Shown here piece after piece: positions 1 through 11,380 of a DNA stretch of 64,000 nt. Where the stretch lies: positions 28,271,600 through 28,335,599 of the forward strand of contig CM070563.1 of assembly GCA_036346405.1 (NCBI GenBank), in the 5' to 3' direction. The first letter of the stretch is position 1, and each line of letters opens with the position of its first letter. This DNA comes from Phyllostachys edulis. Lineage: Eukaryota > Streptophyta > Magnoliopsida > Poales > Poaceae. Under the pieces are notes generated by a model. It was not told where the DNA came from. It made no database searches and saw nothing but the letters and a program-made list of their open reading frames with translations. Position numbers and translations under genes: made by a program.

Positions 1-1172
1 GGCACGGCAGGATTTTGTCCGGCTTCTTCAGCTTCTCCTTCTGGTTGGCCGCGTCGCCAGACTGCGGCGGCGAGCTCTTGTCCGCAGTGGCGGGGTCCTC
101 GGCGTCCACGACCTCCGGCTGCGGAGAGGGGTCCGCGTTGTCTTGACGCGTGTTCTCTTGGGTATTGAATTCAGTTGAGCAGCTGCCACTGTGCTGAAGA
201 TCCTGAAATGATTCAGAGAAATCTCCTCTTGAGTTGACAGAATTACTGTAGTTGTTGATAAATAGGTGTAAATTTGGAGCTTTCTTTGCCTGAATTAGAA
301 TGCCACAGCTCTACCATTTGTAAAATGAAAAAAAGAAGCCAGCTTTGCATGAGTGCAAATTTGGAAAGAAAAAAAATAATATTTTTCGCATTGTTTATTA
401 CAGTACTAATTCAGTTTCCATTTCCCCACGTATCAGATATTGTTGCTTTATATTTGGTATTGGTTTCTGCTACTCAACTCTGCCTTAAGGGAAGAAATTG
501 TTTTTTTGGAGCTTAAGAAAGGGCATGGTTTGACAAAGATCAGGAGGCTAGAGGATAAGTCTCTAACAAGTCGTAGAAACAGCTTCAGAACTCATACTTG
601 CAGTAAATTAAGTCTTTTCCCATATTTTAGAGAATAAACCTTAGCATTCCCCTCATGCAGTTAACCATGAAGGGTACCATCCTTCAAGGGAATTAAGGGG
701 GGAACAAAAGAGTTATTCAATTTTCACTTACTAATACTGAAACTAAGCATCTAAACTTATACTATTTCACCTCAGACTCAAAGATGACACCTTCAAGGCA
801 TTCAAACTCTTTTCCAATCGAACTACACTGCTTCAAGATCAAAGGAGCCATGATAATCCATTCACAAATAAAATTCCTCAAAAACAAGCTCCCTAATCGC
901 AAAGGAGCCACCTTCAACCAAAGAAGTTTTCCCAGCTACAATCCAATCATCTCAGAACTTGTCAGATCAGCAAGACCAACCGAATTCCCTCCCAACTTCT
1001 AGTCCAAGAACCCAATCAAGAAACACTTGAGAACCGCTCCTACTATCCAATCCAATCCGGACCAAATCAAATCAGGTAAACCAACCTTGGCGACGTCGCC
1101 GGACTCCGGCACAGGGATCGTCTTCCCGAACAGCTTGATCAAGCAGTCCCCTCCTCCTTTGCACTCCCCCAT
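1..1172 (-). CDS. RDD1: Cycling Dof factor (CDF-type Dof transcription factor), 5' part
   Basis: The gene reads right to left. Exon 1 (1086-1172, 29 codons) starts at the ATG whose complement is 1170-1172 and encodes MGECKGGGDCLIKLFGKTIP and nine more residues. The KLFGKTIP motif is the N-terminal signature of cycling Dof factors. The donor is AAG|GTTGG at 1086/1085. An 883-bp intron (203-1085) holds no other gene. Exon 2 starts after TTTCAG at 202 and encodes DLQHSGS, an acidic Pro/Ser-rich linker, then KLKKPDKILPC, the lead-in to the C2-C2 Dof zinc finger. The finger itself lies beyond the window start. Both exons join in phase 0. CDFs are nuclear DNA-binding proteins that bind AAAG sites and act in photoperiod control of flowering; rice Rdd1 is a clock-regulated member. 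The symbol rests on remembered similarity (KLFGKTIPVPE, DLQHSGS, NQKEKLKKPDK), so exact orthology is inferred. The coding part visible is intact. Confidence 0.9.
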
Positions 1173-1190
1173 CTCTGAACCTTCTTCTAC

Positions 1191-1207
1191 CTCTCTCTCT
1201 CTCTCTC
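1191..1207 (-). repeat. (GA)n microsatellite just upstream of the Dof start codon
   Basis: A pure CT run on the plus strand reads as (GA)8 about 20 bases upstream of the Dof ATG, so it lies in the 5' UTR or core promoter. GA/CT runs are common in plant 5' leaders and are bound by BBR/BPC-type GAGA factors; a regulatory role here is inference. I saw no convincing minus-strand TATA box nearby. Confidence 0.7.
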
Positions 1208-1734
1208 ACCCTAAGGCCCTAGCAAAAAGCTCCTAGTTTTTTCTTGTCCCTAGCTTCTGTTGCTAGTACTGTTACACTCTGCAGCAACAAGCAAACAAGA
1301 AGCTGTGGAATTGTACGAGGGAGAGGAAGCAATCTGGGCTCTTGCTCTCCGCTGGGGAATCGGGATGGGTATAAGAGGGGAGGGGGGCGGAGGGTGGGGG
1401 CCACGTAGGCAAGCCGCAGTGGGTCGAGAGCCACAAGATGGGCTTGTGGCCTCAAGGGTGCGTTTTTTGATTCGCCTCCCCACTCGCCTTTTCCCACCCG
1501 TTGCGTTTGCACTTGGCACCCTCCCCTTGGTTGCTCACATCTCATGGTTTACAATTTGTTTGCTTGCTTTCTTGCACCCTTTTTTTCAGATAGCACCCCC
1601 TTTTAATTCTGCTCAACTTCCAACTTAGCTGGGGAATTTTTCTGGATTTATATTAGAATTGAACTGTTTCCTGAAAAGAATATTGCGTTCAAAACAGAGC
1701 CTTAGGGTGACACCTCGTGTTTCGCCGTCCTATC
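1208..1734. other. Dof upstream region, no gene seen
   Basis: This stretch should contain the Dof promoter. It is GC-rich from about 1320 to 1520, then AT-rich. The open frames in it overlap on both strands and show no recognisable domain or splice structure. A TATAAGAG at 1370-1377 reads on the plus strand, which is the wrong direction for the Dof gene. Confidence 0.5.
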
Positions 1735-1958
1735 ATCGAGTGATTGACGGTCTAGATTTTCGTCATGATCAGTTTGACCGGATAAGTTGTATGGTTTTGT
1801 TGTGCTGACTAGGGAATGTAAAATGTCTATGCTAGAAACAATCGAGTGATTGACGGTCTGTATTTTCGTTATGATTAGTTTGACCGGATAAGTTGTAGGT
1901 TTTGCATTTTTGCAACGTTGTGTTGACTAGGGAATGTAAAATGCCTATGCTAGAAACA
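1735..1958. repeat. Tandem duplication, about 106-118 bp unit, two copies
   Basis: Copy 1 (1735-1840) and copy 2 (1841-1958) both begin ATCGAGTGATTGACGGTCT and both end ACTAGGGAATGTAAAATG(T/C)C followed by TATGCTAGAAACA. Copy 2 carries about 12 extra bases. A small second duplication follows at about 1971-2018 (CCTCTCTTGTGTTGCATAGTTG twice). No coding potential. Divergence of several percent points to an old event. Confidence 0.85.
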
Positions 1959-2123
1959 TTTGCAAAAGTCAACCTCTCTTGTGTTGCATAGTTGACCCTC
2001 TCTTGTGTTGCATAGTTGCCTAATCGACTTTTGTAATTTCAGTTGGCATCCGTTATTCTCGTTGCTTAACATGGAAACCCGTTTGTGGCCGTCCTCGAAG
2101 CGCAGTTCTTTGGCTCATTAGGG

Positions 2124-2400
2124 CATGTATAATAGTATAGGCAGTTGTTATCTATAGCAACTCTTTATATTATCTGTAGACAGAACTAAAGACAACTCAT
2201 ACAATGAGTTGTGGTAATACAGTCGGCTACAGGATTGTAGACAACACAGAATCTTTTATTGCTTTCCTTGGTTTTGGTGATACAGTTGGCTACAGAATTG
2301 TAAACATCATATTTCTCTCTCTTCATTCTCTTTTATCCACATCAGCTTAAATCTTAAGTGGCAAAAACTATAGACAGCTAACGTAAACCCATTGTACATA
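2124..2400. mobile_element. MITE-like element with imperfect terminal inverted repeats
   Basis: The left end GGGCATGTATAATAGTATAG and the inverse complement of the right end (ATGTACAATGGGTTTACG) are imperfect inverted repeats of about 35 bp, both running into CTATAG. The core is AT-rich, has no ORF, and holds a small internal repeat (TGGTRATACAGTYGGCTACA at about 2214 and 2277). This is the look of a grass MITE. I could not fix the superfamily or a clear TSD. Confidence 0.5.
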
Positions 2401-2534
2401 ACTTTATCATTTCCTCGGATGCCTTACTTGGCAACCAATGCATGGCTACCTTCAAAACTTGGTTTTATCTCCATGCAAAGGATGCATTCATGCTCAAAAC
2501 CTAGGAGGCCTCGTTCTGGAGAGATAAAATTGAT

Positions 2535-2968
2535 TATAGTACACCTAACTTTTGTGGCATTTGTTCTAAGACACTAACTTTTTTGTGTACTAAACTTTGG
2601 TGTCTCTTTGCCATAAGACATCCCGCTCATTAAAATATAATATCCGGTTGAGAGATAAGGTGGGTGAAAAGTCTGTTTTGCCCTTGACCCATTCTCCCTC
2701 CTCTTCTCCCACCGGGCCTCGAGCTCCTCTCGCATCACTGATGTTGATGGTGAGCTCTCATGCTAGCCCAAAATTTTTCCAAGGGGTCAGGAGAAAAATA
2801 TACTTTTTACCCACCTTCTCTCTCCTCTCTCATTTGGATATTATATTTTAATAGGCAGAATGTACGTCCTACGGCAAAGAGCTACTAAAGTTTAGTGTCT
2901 TTCAGCAAAGACACAAAAAAGTCAATGTCCTAGAGCAAATACCATAAAAGTTGAATATCTTGTAGCCA
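2535..2968. mobile_element. MITE with long (~100 bp) terminal inverted repeats
   Basis: The left arm (about 2535-2640) and right arm (about 2845-2968) are complementary over most of their length. Shared blocks include ACTTTTRTGGYATTTG, GACTTTTTTGTGT or its close variant, ACTAAACTTTRGTG, CTCTTTGCC, and at the inner edge ATTAAAATATAATATCC against its complement. The core of about 200 bp is CT-rich and non-coding. Long TIRs around a short core suggest a Mutator-type or foldback MITE. The exact ends are uncertain by a few bases. Confidence 0.75.
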
Positions 2969-3809
2969 ATTTTGCCTTCTGAAAATGCTATTTTGTGGAC
3001 TCCTAATCGCACAACAACAGTCTGGACATAAAGGACTTGGCCATCATATATGCTAATGTACTGATGAGTGATCATGTGGCCCTGGTACTTACATTTTGGT
3101 TTTTTGCGTTGCATTGCACGTCGAATGCATTTCACTCTCCCATTGTCTCACCTCACTTAATCCAGCAACCTCTGTGTGGCTGGAATTTTTGTACTACTCC
3201 TTTCTTGGTTTCTTTCTGTTTAAGCTTTAGATGATACCGCGTGCAAGCTAGCTAGCCAGCGCAGATGGCATTTGCCCTCGTGAGGTTGTAAAGTGATGTA
3301 CTTTCAAAAGAGATGGAGCGTGTGTTCTGAAACTGTGGGCCCGAGGAGCCATGCGCCACAAGTTACTCGTAGCGGTTTTATGCTCATCTCAGCGCTTTGG
3401 TTTCCGAGCCACCGACCCCGTGGCAAAAGTGCTAAGAACAATTGTTACAACGATAATATTTGTGGAGCCTTATAATAGATTTCTAAGAATTTGTAGTGTT
3501 TTTCTGTAAAAAAAAAGGAATTGTGGCGTATAAAGATTTGCCAGGTGGGAGAGAGAGAGGGGAAACATGAGTTCCTTGTGTTCCCATTCTGCTTCCTTCC
3601 TACTCATTATCCAGCAAGGTCCATTAAAAGTCTAGCTGAGTTTGGTCCATCAGATTGATATGTTGACCGGTTATGTGTCACTGTCGCATGTATCCGTGGC
3701 ACATCTAGTTGGACGCTCCTTTGTACGGAGAGCTAGGGATGTCTCCATTTTTAGTTTCCTGTGTATATATGTATTGGCTAAGCTAAAAAAGGAAAAATAT
3801 TATTTAGCC
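2969..3809. other. Intergenic DNA, no gene seen
   Basis: Mixed-composition sequence with only short open frames. It includes an A-run near 3509-3517 and a GA-rich patch at 3549-3561. I see no domain, RNA gene or transposon end that I can support. Confidence 0.4.
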
Positions 3810-4005
3810 AAAAAAATTTATATACCACTATAAATGTTTCAGATCCCTGTTCTGCTATTGGAAAGTGATCTATCCCTCACATGCCACTGTAAAGTCGAAA
3901 CATACCCTTTTATGTCACTTCTGTCACCTCCGTTAAATTTTGTCCATCAACTGTTTTCCATAATACCCATCAACTGTTTTTCCATAATACCCTCATTTCT
4001 TTATT

Positions 4006-4180
4006 CTCATTTTTTCCCATGATGCCCTCATTTGTTTCTTCTCATTCCTCCTTTCCTTTTATTCCCTTCCTTCTTCTCTCTCTTCTCCAACTTTCTTCTC
4101 ATTTTTTTCCATGATACCCTCTTTTGTTTCTTCTCATTCCTCCTTTCCTTTTATTCCCTTCCTTCTTCTCTCTCTTCTCC
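4006..4180. repeat. 92-bp tandem duplication inside the Pack-MULE
   Basis: Two nearly identical pyrimidine-rich copies, each containing CATGATRCCCTCWTTTGTTT and ending CTCTCTCTTCTCC. They start about 92 bp apart (GATGCCCT at 4021, GATACCCT at 4113). Confidence 0.85.
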
Positions 4181-4267
4181 AGTTCACCCAACACTACCGC
4201 TTCTCTCTACCTATGTGGTCGTTATCGCCTTGGCCGGCCGGTGAGCTCCTCCACCTGTATCGTGCTT

Positions 4268-4268
4268 C

Positions 4269-4313
<45 letters not shown>
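4268..4313. repeat. (TC)n microsatellite
   Basis: A run of about 22 TC dinucleotides with one TT interruption, at the boundary between the AT/CT-rich and GC-rich parts of the Pack-MULE-like element. Confidence 0.95.
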
Positions 4314-4315
<2 letters not shown>

Positions 4316-5959
4316 TTGTGCGCCGGCCCCGATCTAGAACCAGCACCCGCCGCCGACGCCTTTGCCATCTTCTTTGATGTCGCTGGTGAACCCAATTTGA
4401 CGTCTCCTATTTGGCTTCGACCTACCGTCCCCGTCTTCGATCTGATGGCGCCACTTTCGAACCACCACTGTCGCGCTGGATCTCTACAGACCTGAGCCGC
4501 GCTACCACCATGGGCGAGCTCATGCAAGCACCTCGTCACCTCATCCCGACGCCGTCTTCACTGTCGATCCTCACATCATCTCGTCGTCTCCATCGGCATC
4601 AACGTTGTCGCCGATCTCCACCGTTGTCTCCCCCGCACCGGCGCCCTTCGCCGAAGCTAGCACCACCCCTCCCTCTAGTGCCTCTATGCCGAGGTGTCAC
4701 CATGGACTCCGACGTCCTCTTCCTTCCCCAACCTCCTCCTCGATCTCTGGCGTGGATTGAGCCGCTGACGGCGGCCTTCTCCACCCGGTCGTGGGTCCAC
4801 TCAGCGGTCGCCTCCCTTTCGTCGATGTGAGACCAAACGATGGTTGCCTCCCTCGACCGCGACGGCACACTCACAGCTGGACGAGGCTGAGGGAGAGTAA
4901 GAAGAGGGAGTGAGAGGAAGAAGAAGACAACAAGGGCAAAATGGTGTTTGCACAGCCACTTCACGGCTTGACTGGTCAACAATGGCATAAAAGGGTATGT
5001 TTTGACTTTGCAATGATATGTGAGGGAGATGTCACTTTGCAATAGGAGATCAGCGATCCGAAATATTTGCAGTGGTATATAAAAAAAATTTCACTATCAT
5101 TTACATATACTTCAAGTTTTCACTCAAAAAATGAGTTCTACTTATTAAATCGCCAAGGACCCTGTGGGAAGTAGGCCATATATAAACAAGATTATAGAGG
5201 TACGACTCTTATTTACTAGTATTTATATATAAGAAAAGATCATATGTATGCATGGTCAGTCATCATATTGTAGAGAAGGTTAACCCAATGCTTCAAGTAG
5301 GGGTGCAATTGGAGTGGATACAGATGGATTTCGCTCATCTCGTATCCTATTCTATGTTTTTTTTTCTTTGAATCGAAATCGGACATGGACAGCGCCAGAT
5401 ACAAATACGAATGCGAACAGCCTCAGTCATGAATACGGAGTGAGTACATGTCGCTCAAAACACGGTTAATCTCGGTCACGAATATTTTGTTGGGTAATGC
5501 GCAAAAACGTAAACCATATATGTCGCACATATTATGATCAATCAAACATATTACATGTCCAAAATGCAACTACATTAGTAGTTTAACAAGAAAATTTAAC
5601 TACATCACACGATGAGCTAGCTAAGCAAGTAGGAAGTGACAACTCTCACACCTCACATGGTCCAAAATTCAACTAGCCATAGCAAAGTACATCACTAGTT
5701 CATTACATCACAAGTTCACAATGCATGACATTAGCACATCATAACAGCAAGTAGCAAGTACTAAGTAAGTAAGTAGCAGCTCGTTGGTGGCACAAAAGAC
5801 TTGTCTAGTAGCAGCCAACAACCAGCCATCTCTATGACCATGTCTCAGTTGATCTCAGTCTCAATCATCATCTCATCTTCTCCTTAGAACCTGAAATTTA
5901 AAAATGACATGAAGCTACTAAACAAAAGTTGGAAGTGATATAGCTATGGACTAAATGAC

Positions 5960-7960
5960 TTTATTATTACCTTTCCTAGATGAAGTTGTCTAGTCCTTGG
6001 TACAAATTAGAGCCTCAATCACCCAAGGCTCTAGTCGACTACGAAATGGATCAACAACACTAAAAGCCGACTTTGAAGCAACGATTGATACTTGAATAGC
6101 TAACATGTCACGAGCTAGTCGTGAGAGAACAGGAAAAGTCCCTTGATGTGTGTTCTACCATGACAATATGTCAAACTATGCATCGTTACCATTAGGATCA
6201 ACCCACCGAATTGGCTTTTTTTTCATGTATACCTCCAATTCATTTATATCACCATGTATTGCCACGATTGCATCCTTATCCAATAACTGTTCAATGTTAA
6301 GAAGACCCAAGTCGGCATCACCAAGTGGCTGGGAAGGTCCTTCAGAATTAGGCTTTGAAGCTTCAGGTGCGCTGGATAGGTAAGCTTGGGACAATTTATT
6401 CACAATATCTATGAATCAATTAACTTCATGGGTATCCTTCGCATGATAAATCCTCCCCATAAAATATTCCACCAACCTTTTCTTGTATCTAGGATCAAGA
6501 AAGCATTCCACTGCAAGAGCTATGTTGAACTTGTCCCAATACTTGTCATATTTGGCTTTTATGGCCTCTGTCATAGAAGAAATAGTAACATCAGCATTTT
6601 CACACCATTCTGCAAGTGCTATCTTAATCTCACAAAATTTCCACCAAAACAGGTTTGTAGTTGGATATTGACTTCTAGAAAATATCAAAGTAGCATAATT
6701 GAATTTATGCAAACACTTGCATAGTGATTCCGCCATATCCCATTCTTCATTTGTCAGAGCACATTTCTCATATTTACACTAAATCAAGTACACTAGCCTT
6801 TCAAAAGCCCTCCTGTAGTAAATAGCTTGGCTCACACTTCATATGTGGAGTTCCACCTTGTAGGCACACCAATGGAAGAATAGATTTATTATCCAAGTCA
6901 CATTCTGATGCACACATATGAAATTTCTCCCATTGCAATAGAGAATTCTTCACAATAACAATAGTAGCTCTAATATTCTGAACTGAAGATGCAATTACTT
7001 TCAAGCCATCTTGGGCAACAAGCTTTAGTATGTGATATAAATATCTCACATGAAAAAAGCACCATCACAGATCAAGGGAGAATGTTTATTAAGCTCTATC
7101 ACAACTTCTCTAACACATTTATCATTGAACGATGCACTGTCTAGAGTAAGAGCAAATAACTTCTCAAGGTTCTAAGATACCCTTGACAAATTCAGTTGCT
7201 AGATTAGTTCGTGTATAGTTCCCTTTGGCATGAATGAATTTAACTATATTTTTTTTGCATATGCCAATTAGCGTCAATCCAATGCACAGTGATACTCATA
7301 TAACCATTATTTTGATTAGATATCCACATATCCATAGTTTTAGAAAATCGACAAAAAAAGATTTTAGTTGTTCATACAACTTCTACTTTTCATCTCCAAA
7401 CATTTTCAATATATCTTTCCTAGTGGTTGTGCGATACTTGAATGAAAAACTAGGACACGGAGACTTGATGAAATCAACAAAGTACTCATGCTCAACTAGA
7501 ACAAAGGAATATTCATGCATAACTATAGCCAAATAGAACTTCCTTGGGCTAGCTTCAGCATCGTACCTGTAAGTCTGAACAATTGCACTATTTTCTTCAC
7601 CTTCACCCTTCTCAAATTGGAGTTGTTGCTGGCCTTGCTTTATGGCATGCTTGAATCCCAAATGATTTCACAAGCCCTTCGTGCCCCTTGAGGTCTCATC
7701 TCGAGCTTCGTGAGGACATTTTTTTTGCATTTCTCCCAAACTTACTTATCCTCCACACAATCTTTTGTCTTAATGGTCACCGAGTACTTAGTGTAGTGCT
7801 TCCAAACTTTGGAGGTACACTTCTTTTGCTTCTTCACAGCAGGATCAACTGCTCTAGTGCAATTCCCTTCATCTACATCAACAACAACATGTCCTACACC
7901 TCCTATGGCTATGGTTGTCTCATATGCCACCAATGCACCAGCATTCTATGGTGATGGCGC
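5960..7960 (-). pseudogene. hAT transposase, broken (hAT-1)
   Basis: Pieces appear in family order reading right to left. A BED-like zinc-finger start lies at 7742-7933 (KVWKHYTKY, then a Cys-containing segment). The segment at 7383-7661 has GFKHAIK, RKFYLAIVMHEYSF, VEHEYFVDFIKS and RKDILKMF, typical of Ac-like hAT proteins. The middle domain is at 6801-7049. The segment at 6416-6736 holds YPTTNLFWWKFCEI, KYDKYW and LDPRYKKRLVEYFMG. The C-terminal dimerisation domain lies at about 5980-6200 (FPVLSRLARDMLAIQ, SAFSVVDPFRSRL, EALICTKD). Several stops and frameshifts break it, including in-frame TAGs near 6175, 6155 and 5990, so no active transposase can be made. It is known that hAT transposases cut and reinsert DNA with 8-bp duplications; this copy is dead. 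Confidence 0.88.
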
Positions 7961-8034
7961 TGGCACTGAGTGGCCTATACCAACTAATGTGGCAGTAGTA
8001 GCAGGGGATGCTCCTATGCTTGCACAATGCTCAC

Positions 8035-11000
8035 TAGGGGTGGGCATTTTTATACCGAATTACCGAACTAAACCAAACCAAACCGATTTAACGAAAATAT
8101 TCGGTAAATTTGGTTTTCGGTGATTGGTTCAGTTTTAAATTCACTACTATTCGTTGTTTGGTATTAGGTTTGGTGTTGGTATCTCAGAAACCGAATAAGT
8201 TGCTTTACCGATATTTCCTAGCGCCAACCAATGGAAGCCCAAGGCCCATGGCCCAGCTGAGCGCACGAGCGACCAAATCACCTCTCACTGCCTCACCCCT
8301 AGTGTAGGACCGGAAAGACGACTCGAGGGGGTGAATAGACGCTTTCTCTATTTTTCATCTCGATCAAACTCAACACTACTTTCACTCCAATAGCTATAAA
8401 AGCTATGAAGATCTGTATACAGGCACAACGGATGACCTGTGTTGAATCCGATCAAAACCCCGAAGCAAAAGCCTAATCAACTCAAAGCTGCATCAAGCAC
8501 AGGTCGAGAAACACATACCAATACTGAGCCGACAAACACGCACAAGAAAAACTGCTGCCTAAAAACACTATAAACTCCAACAGATCAAATCCAACAAAAA
8601 CGGCATTTCTTTGGCGAGATAATAATCGACCTTCCGACACACCAACAAGTTGTCAAGACAAGAATTAATCTAACAAACATCTTGAAAGTCAAAACCGAAA
8701 TATAAAACTCTCACATGCAGGCAAAAACGACAGCGATTCATTGATTAAGAGCGATTCATTGATTAAGAGCCGCTGCAGCTCAGCTTTTCTACAGCGCGCA
8801 AAAGGCCGCTGTCCCCGGCTTCATTTTCTGCCCAGAGGGAACAGGGTGCCGCCAGCATGGCTCACCAGCGCCTACTTGTTTGCGGGGCGCCGCCACCAGC
8901 ATCTAGTTTTTCCTAGGGGGACCGAGCGCCTCCACACCTGCGATTTCTACAGGGGAGCTTTCCAGGCGCTCTGGTTTGCAAGGGCTCAACAGGGACCGAG
9001 CCAACAAGCAGAAAAACAAAAGACTAATCCAACACAGGAAACCGCACAGGGCTCTGATTTCTACTCGCTCGGCCAGACTCCGGATTTTTCAAGGCAGCAC
9101 AGGCGCTCCACATGCGAGCCAAAACAATCAGAGCAGAAAATCTAAACAGCAAAAACAGGAAACCAGTAAACCAAGGACTCCTGTCGCACACACCGTCCGC
9201 ACAGCCACAGCAAGTGCCGCACGATCCACAGAGAGCTGAGCACCCAACACACACCGAGAAACAGGCCAAGGCAAATCAAACCGAATAGCATCCAAGCAAT
9301 AAAAACTGAACTCAGTCTCATCAGAGATGAAAAGCCAAGGCAATAAAATAAATTGGACACTGTAGCAACAAGGATTCAGTCGACTAATGGAAGCAGCCCA
9401 GCAATAAATAATCAACAAGATCTGCCACTCGGCAAGCACATCAAGATTCGCACGGATCCACACAGAGCCGATCATACACACTAGCAATGAACGAAATCGC
9501 AGTCCGCACAGTGAATAGCAGCCAGTCAAAGCAGTAAACAAAGCTAAAAAAACTTAAAGCAGCAGCAATGAACTTCAGATCATCAAGAACAAGATTACAG
9601 ATCGGCGCTGACATAGCTCCTATTTTTGTGGGCAGCACATGCCGGCATCCACTCTGATTTTGCGGGGATTCCTAGGCGCCGCCACGGGCTCTAAAAGCGC
9701 CACTCTGATTTTCTTTCTCAAAGAAGGTCACCGCTCCAGATTCTCGGGGCCGCCACAGGTTCCAAAACGCTACTGTAATTTTTTTTTCAGGTGGACTCCA
9801 GGCCGCCAGAGCCTCTGCTTTTCTGCAGGGCTAGCCCTAATGTCCCATCTCCAAAATCCTTTTATAGGGCATCCTCTAACCCTAAAGACCTTCTAGAAGA
9901 TTTACCCTAATGGACTTCCGTTAAGGCCCAACATCAACGGAACATATACGCACGCAAATTAAAGCGCCGTCTTCAATTCTCTTGACTTAAACCACTTCCT
10001 TTGCACCGTCCCGCGCCGTGGTTTAGCCAAAAGATCACCAAGATGGTATTTGGTAAAATTACCAAAATACCCCTTCTCGATCTTTTCCGAAGACCGAGTC
10101 CAATCCAGTTGAAGCAATCGCCTGCTTCGCCACGTGTAGGTTGATCAACGGCTCCATGTCGTCAAGTCTCTCCCGTCTGGATCCCACCGGCACCACTGAG
10201 CACTTGCAACGACTCCCACGCCGCTTGATCCAACCAGTCACACTGAACTGCCCGTTCGGTCATCCTTGTCCATTCTGCGCCACGCTTGAGTCCTCTGACT
10301 TCACCCGGCATCCTTGATCGTTCTGGACCTCAGCTCTCCAAGCTTAGTCCCGATCCTCCTCGCCGTTGACCGTCGTTGACCTGCAAGCCACCTGCACAAC
10401 AATAGACAAGCAAACACGAATCCGGGAACAAGTTCTTCATAACTTGACCCACGTTAGTGAAAACATGCATCATGCAACACATATGTATTAACAAATATGG
10501 ATATGACCTATACCAAAATCAACTCACCACTTATATCAACATTCAGCACAAAAGCCGGTCAGACGCCGCTGACCTGACAGATCTGAAACTTTGTCGAAAA
10601 CACTTGAAACTTCAAACCAAAAGCACCATTGCCAATTGTTTCATCATCCTAAAATCATGGGCATATCCCTATGATATCCACACCTAGTCATCTCGCACAA
10701 ACTCATGACTCTTCACCCTCGCCCACTCATCCAGACTTGAGGCTTCCTGTGACCTAACCCTAGCCGCCAAGGACCCAGGGCGCTAGGCCACGGCCAACTG
10801 TCATCGAGGCGCCCACCAACTCACCAGCGAGGGCGGCTTGAGGAAGAGGTGAGCGGCGAATGACAAGAAGGATTGGGCGGTGGCCAAGAAGGAAGTTGCG
10901 AGCATCGCCAAGCCAAGCCAAGGCAGCCAGTCATCGATTCATGTGGTTAGTGGTCACTCTCACATCTCAAGTCAGATAGGTGATTGCCTAGTTGTGAAGT

Positions 11001-11380
11001 GGTGATTTGGGTCATGATTATTTATTGCCTTGGGTCATGTTCATTTGTTCCTTTTGTTTGGTGTTTAAGTTGCTCTGTCCTGCGCTGTCCTTTGTTTGGT
11101 TGCTATGCATTGTGCTTATGTGTTATTTGGCTGTGTAATTTCAATTAGAGTGTTGCTTGGATCTTTGCTGATGTCCCTATTTGTTGTTTGGATTGTTGTT
11201 GTAGGCTATAATTCGATAAACCAAAATACTGAATTAACTGAATCGAAATAATTCAGTTAATTAGGTTCGGTTTCTTATTTTAATTTGGTTCATTCGGTGG
11301 TCACCTCTCAAAAACCGAAATATTTTTTTTACCGAATGCACCGAACTGATTTAACTGTATAAACCTAATGCCCACCCCTA
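8035..11380. mobile_element. hAT transposon 2, nested in hAT-1
   Basis: Both ends read inward as TAGGGGTGGGCATT, then degenerate AT-rich inverted sequence rich in the CCGAA / TTCGGT motif. The flanking 8-bp TSD is ATGCTCAC (8027-8034) against ATGCTCGC (11381-11388), one mismatch. The remaining internal DNA (8050-8302 and 10688-11200) has no recognisable transposase, so the element is non-autonomous or gutted. It carries a solo LTR at 8303-10682. Without that insertion it is about 960 bp. Confidence 0.92.
8303..10682 (-). mobile_element. Solo LTR (family B), nested in hAT-2
   Basis: It starts TGTAGGACCGG and ends ATATCCACA, so it has the TG...CA ends of an LTR, with a perfect 5-bp TSD CCTAG at 8298-8302 and 10683-10687. 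No gag or pol is present. A TATAAAAGG box reads on the minus strand at 9858-9866, which sets the orientation; the GC-rich 8760-9300 part then lies downstream of the start. It shares GACTMGAGGGGGTGAATAG near its right-reading end with the LTR at 22679-24273. Length 2380 bp. Solo LTRs form by recombination between the two LTRs of a full element. Confidence 0.88.

Larger units (their letters stand above)
3820..5080. mobile_element. Mutator-like non-autonomous element, Pack-MULE candidate
   Basis: The two ends are inverted repeats of about 100 bp. Both begin ATATACCACT and share AAATRTTTC, CTATTG(G/C)AAAGTGA, TCCCTCACAT and AACATACCCTTTTATG. Flanking direct repeats fit a Mutator-type TSD of about 10 bp: AAAAAAATTT at 3810-3819 and A8TTT at 5081-5091. 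The core has no transposase. It is GC-rich from about 4190 to 4890 and looks like a host gene 5' region: an open frame at 4411-4830 on the plus strand rich in Pro, Ser and Arg, with overlapping frames on the minus strand. This is what a Pack-MULE (MULE with captured gene pieces) looks like. I could not identify the source gene, so the capture is inference while the TIR/TSD structure is direct observation. The A-rich TSD is weaker evidence than a complex one. Confidence 0.8.

Noticed and set aside
1365..1380. TATAAGAG as the Dof promoter TATA box
   Set aside because: It reads on the plus strand, while the gene is on the minus strand.
4411..4830. 139-residue plus-strand frame as a real gene
   Set aside because: It lies wholly inside the MULE-type element, has overlapping frames on the minus strand and no recognisable domain; kept only as evidence of a captured gene-like core.
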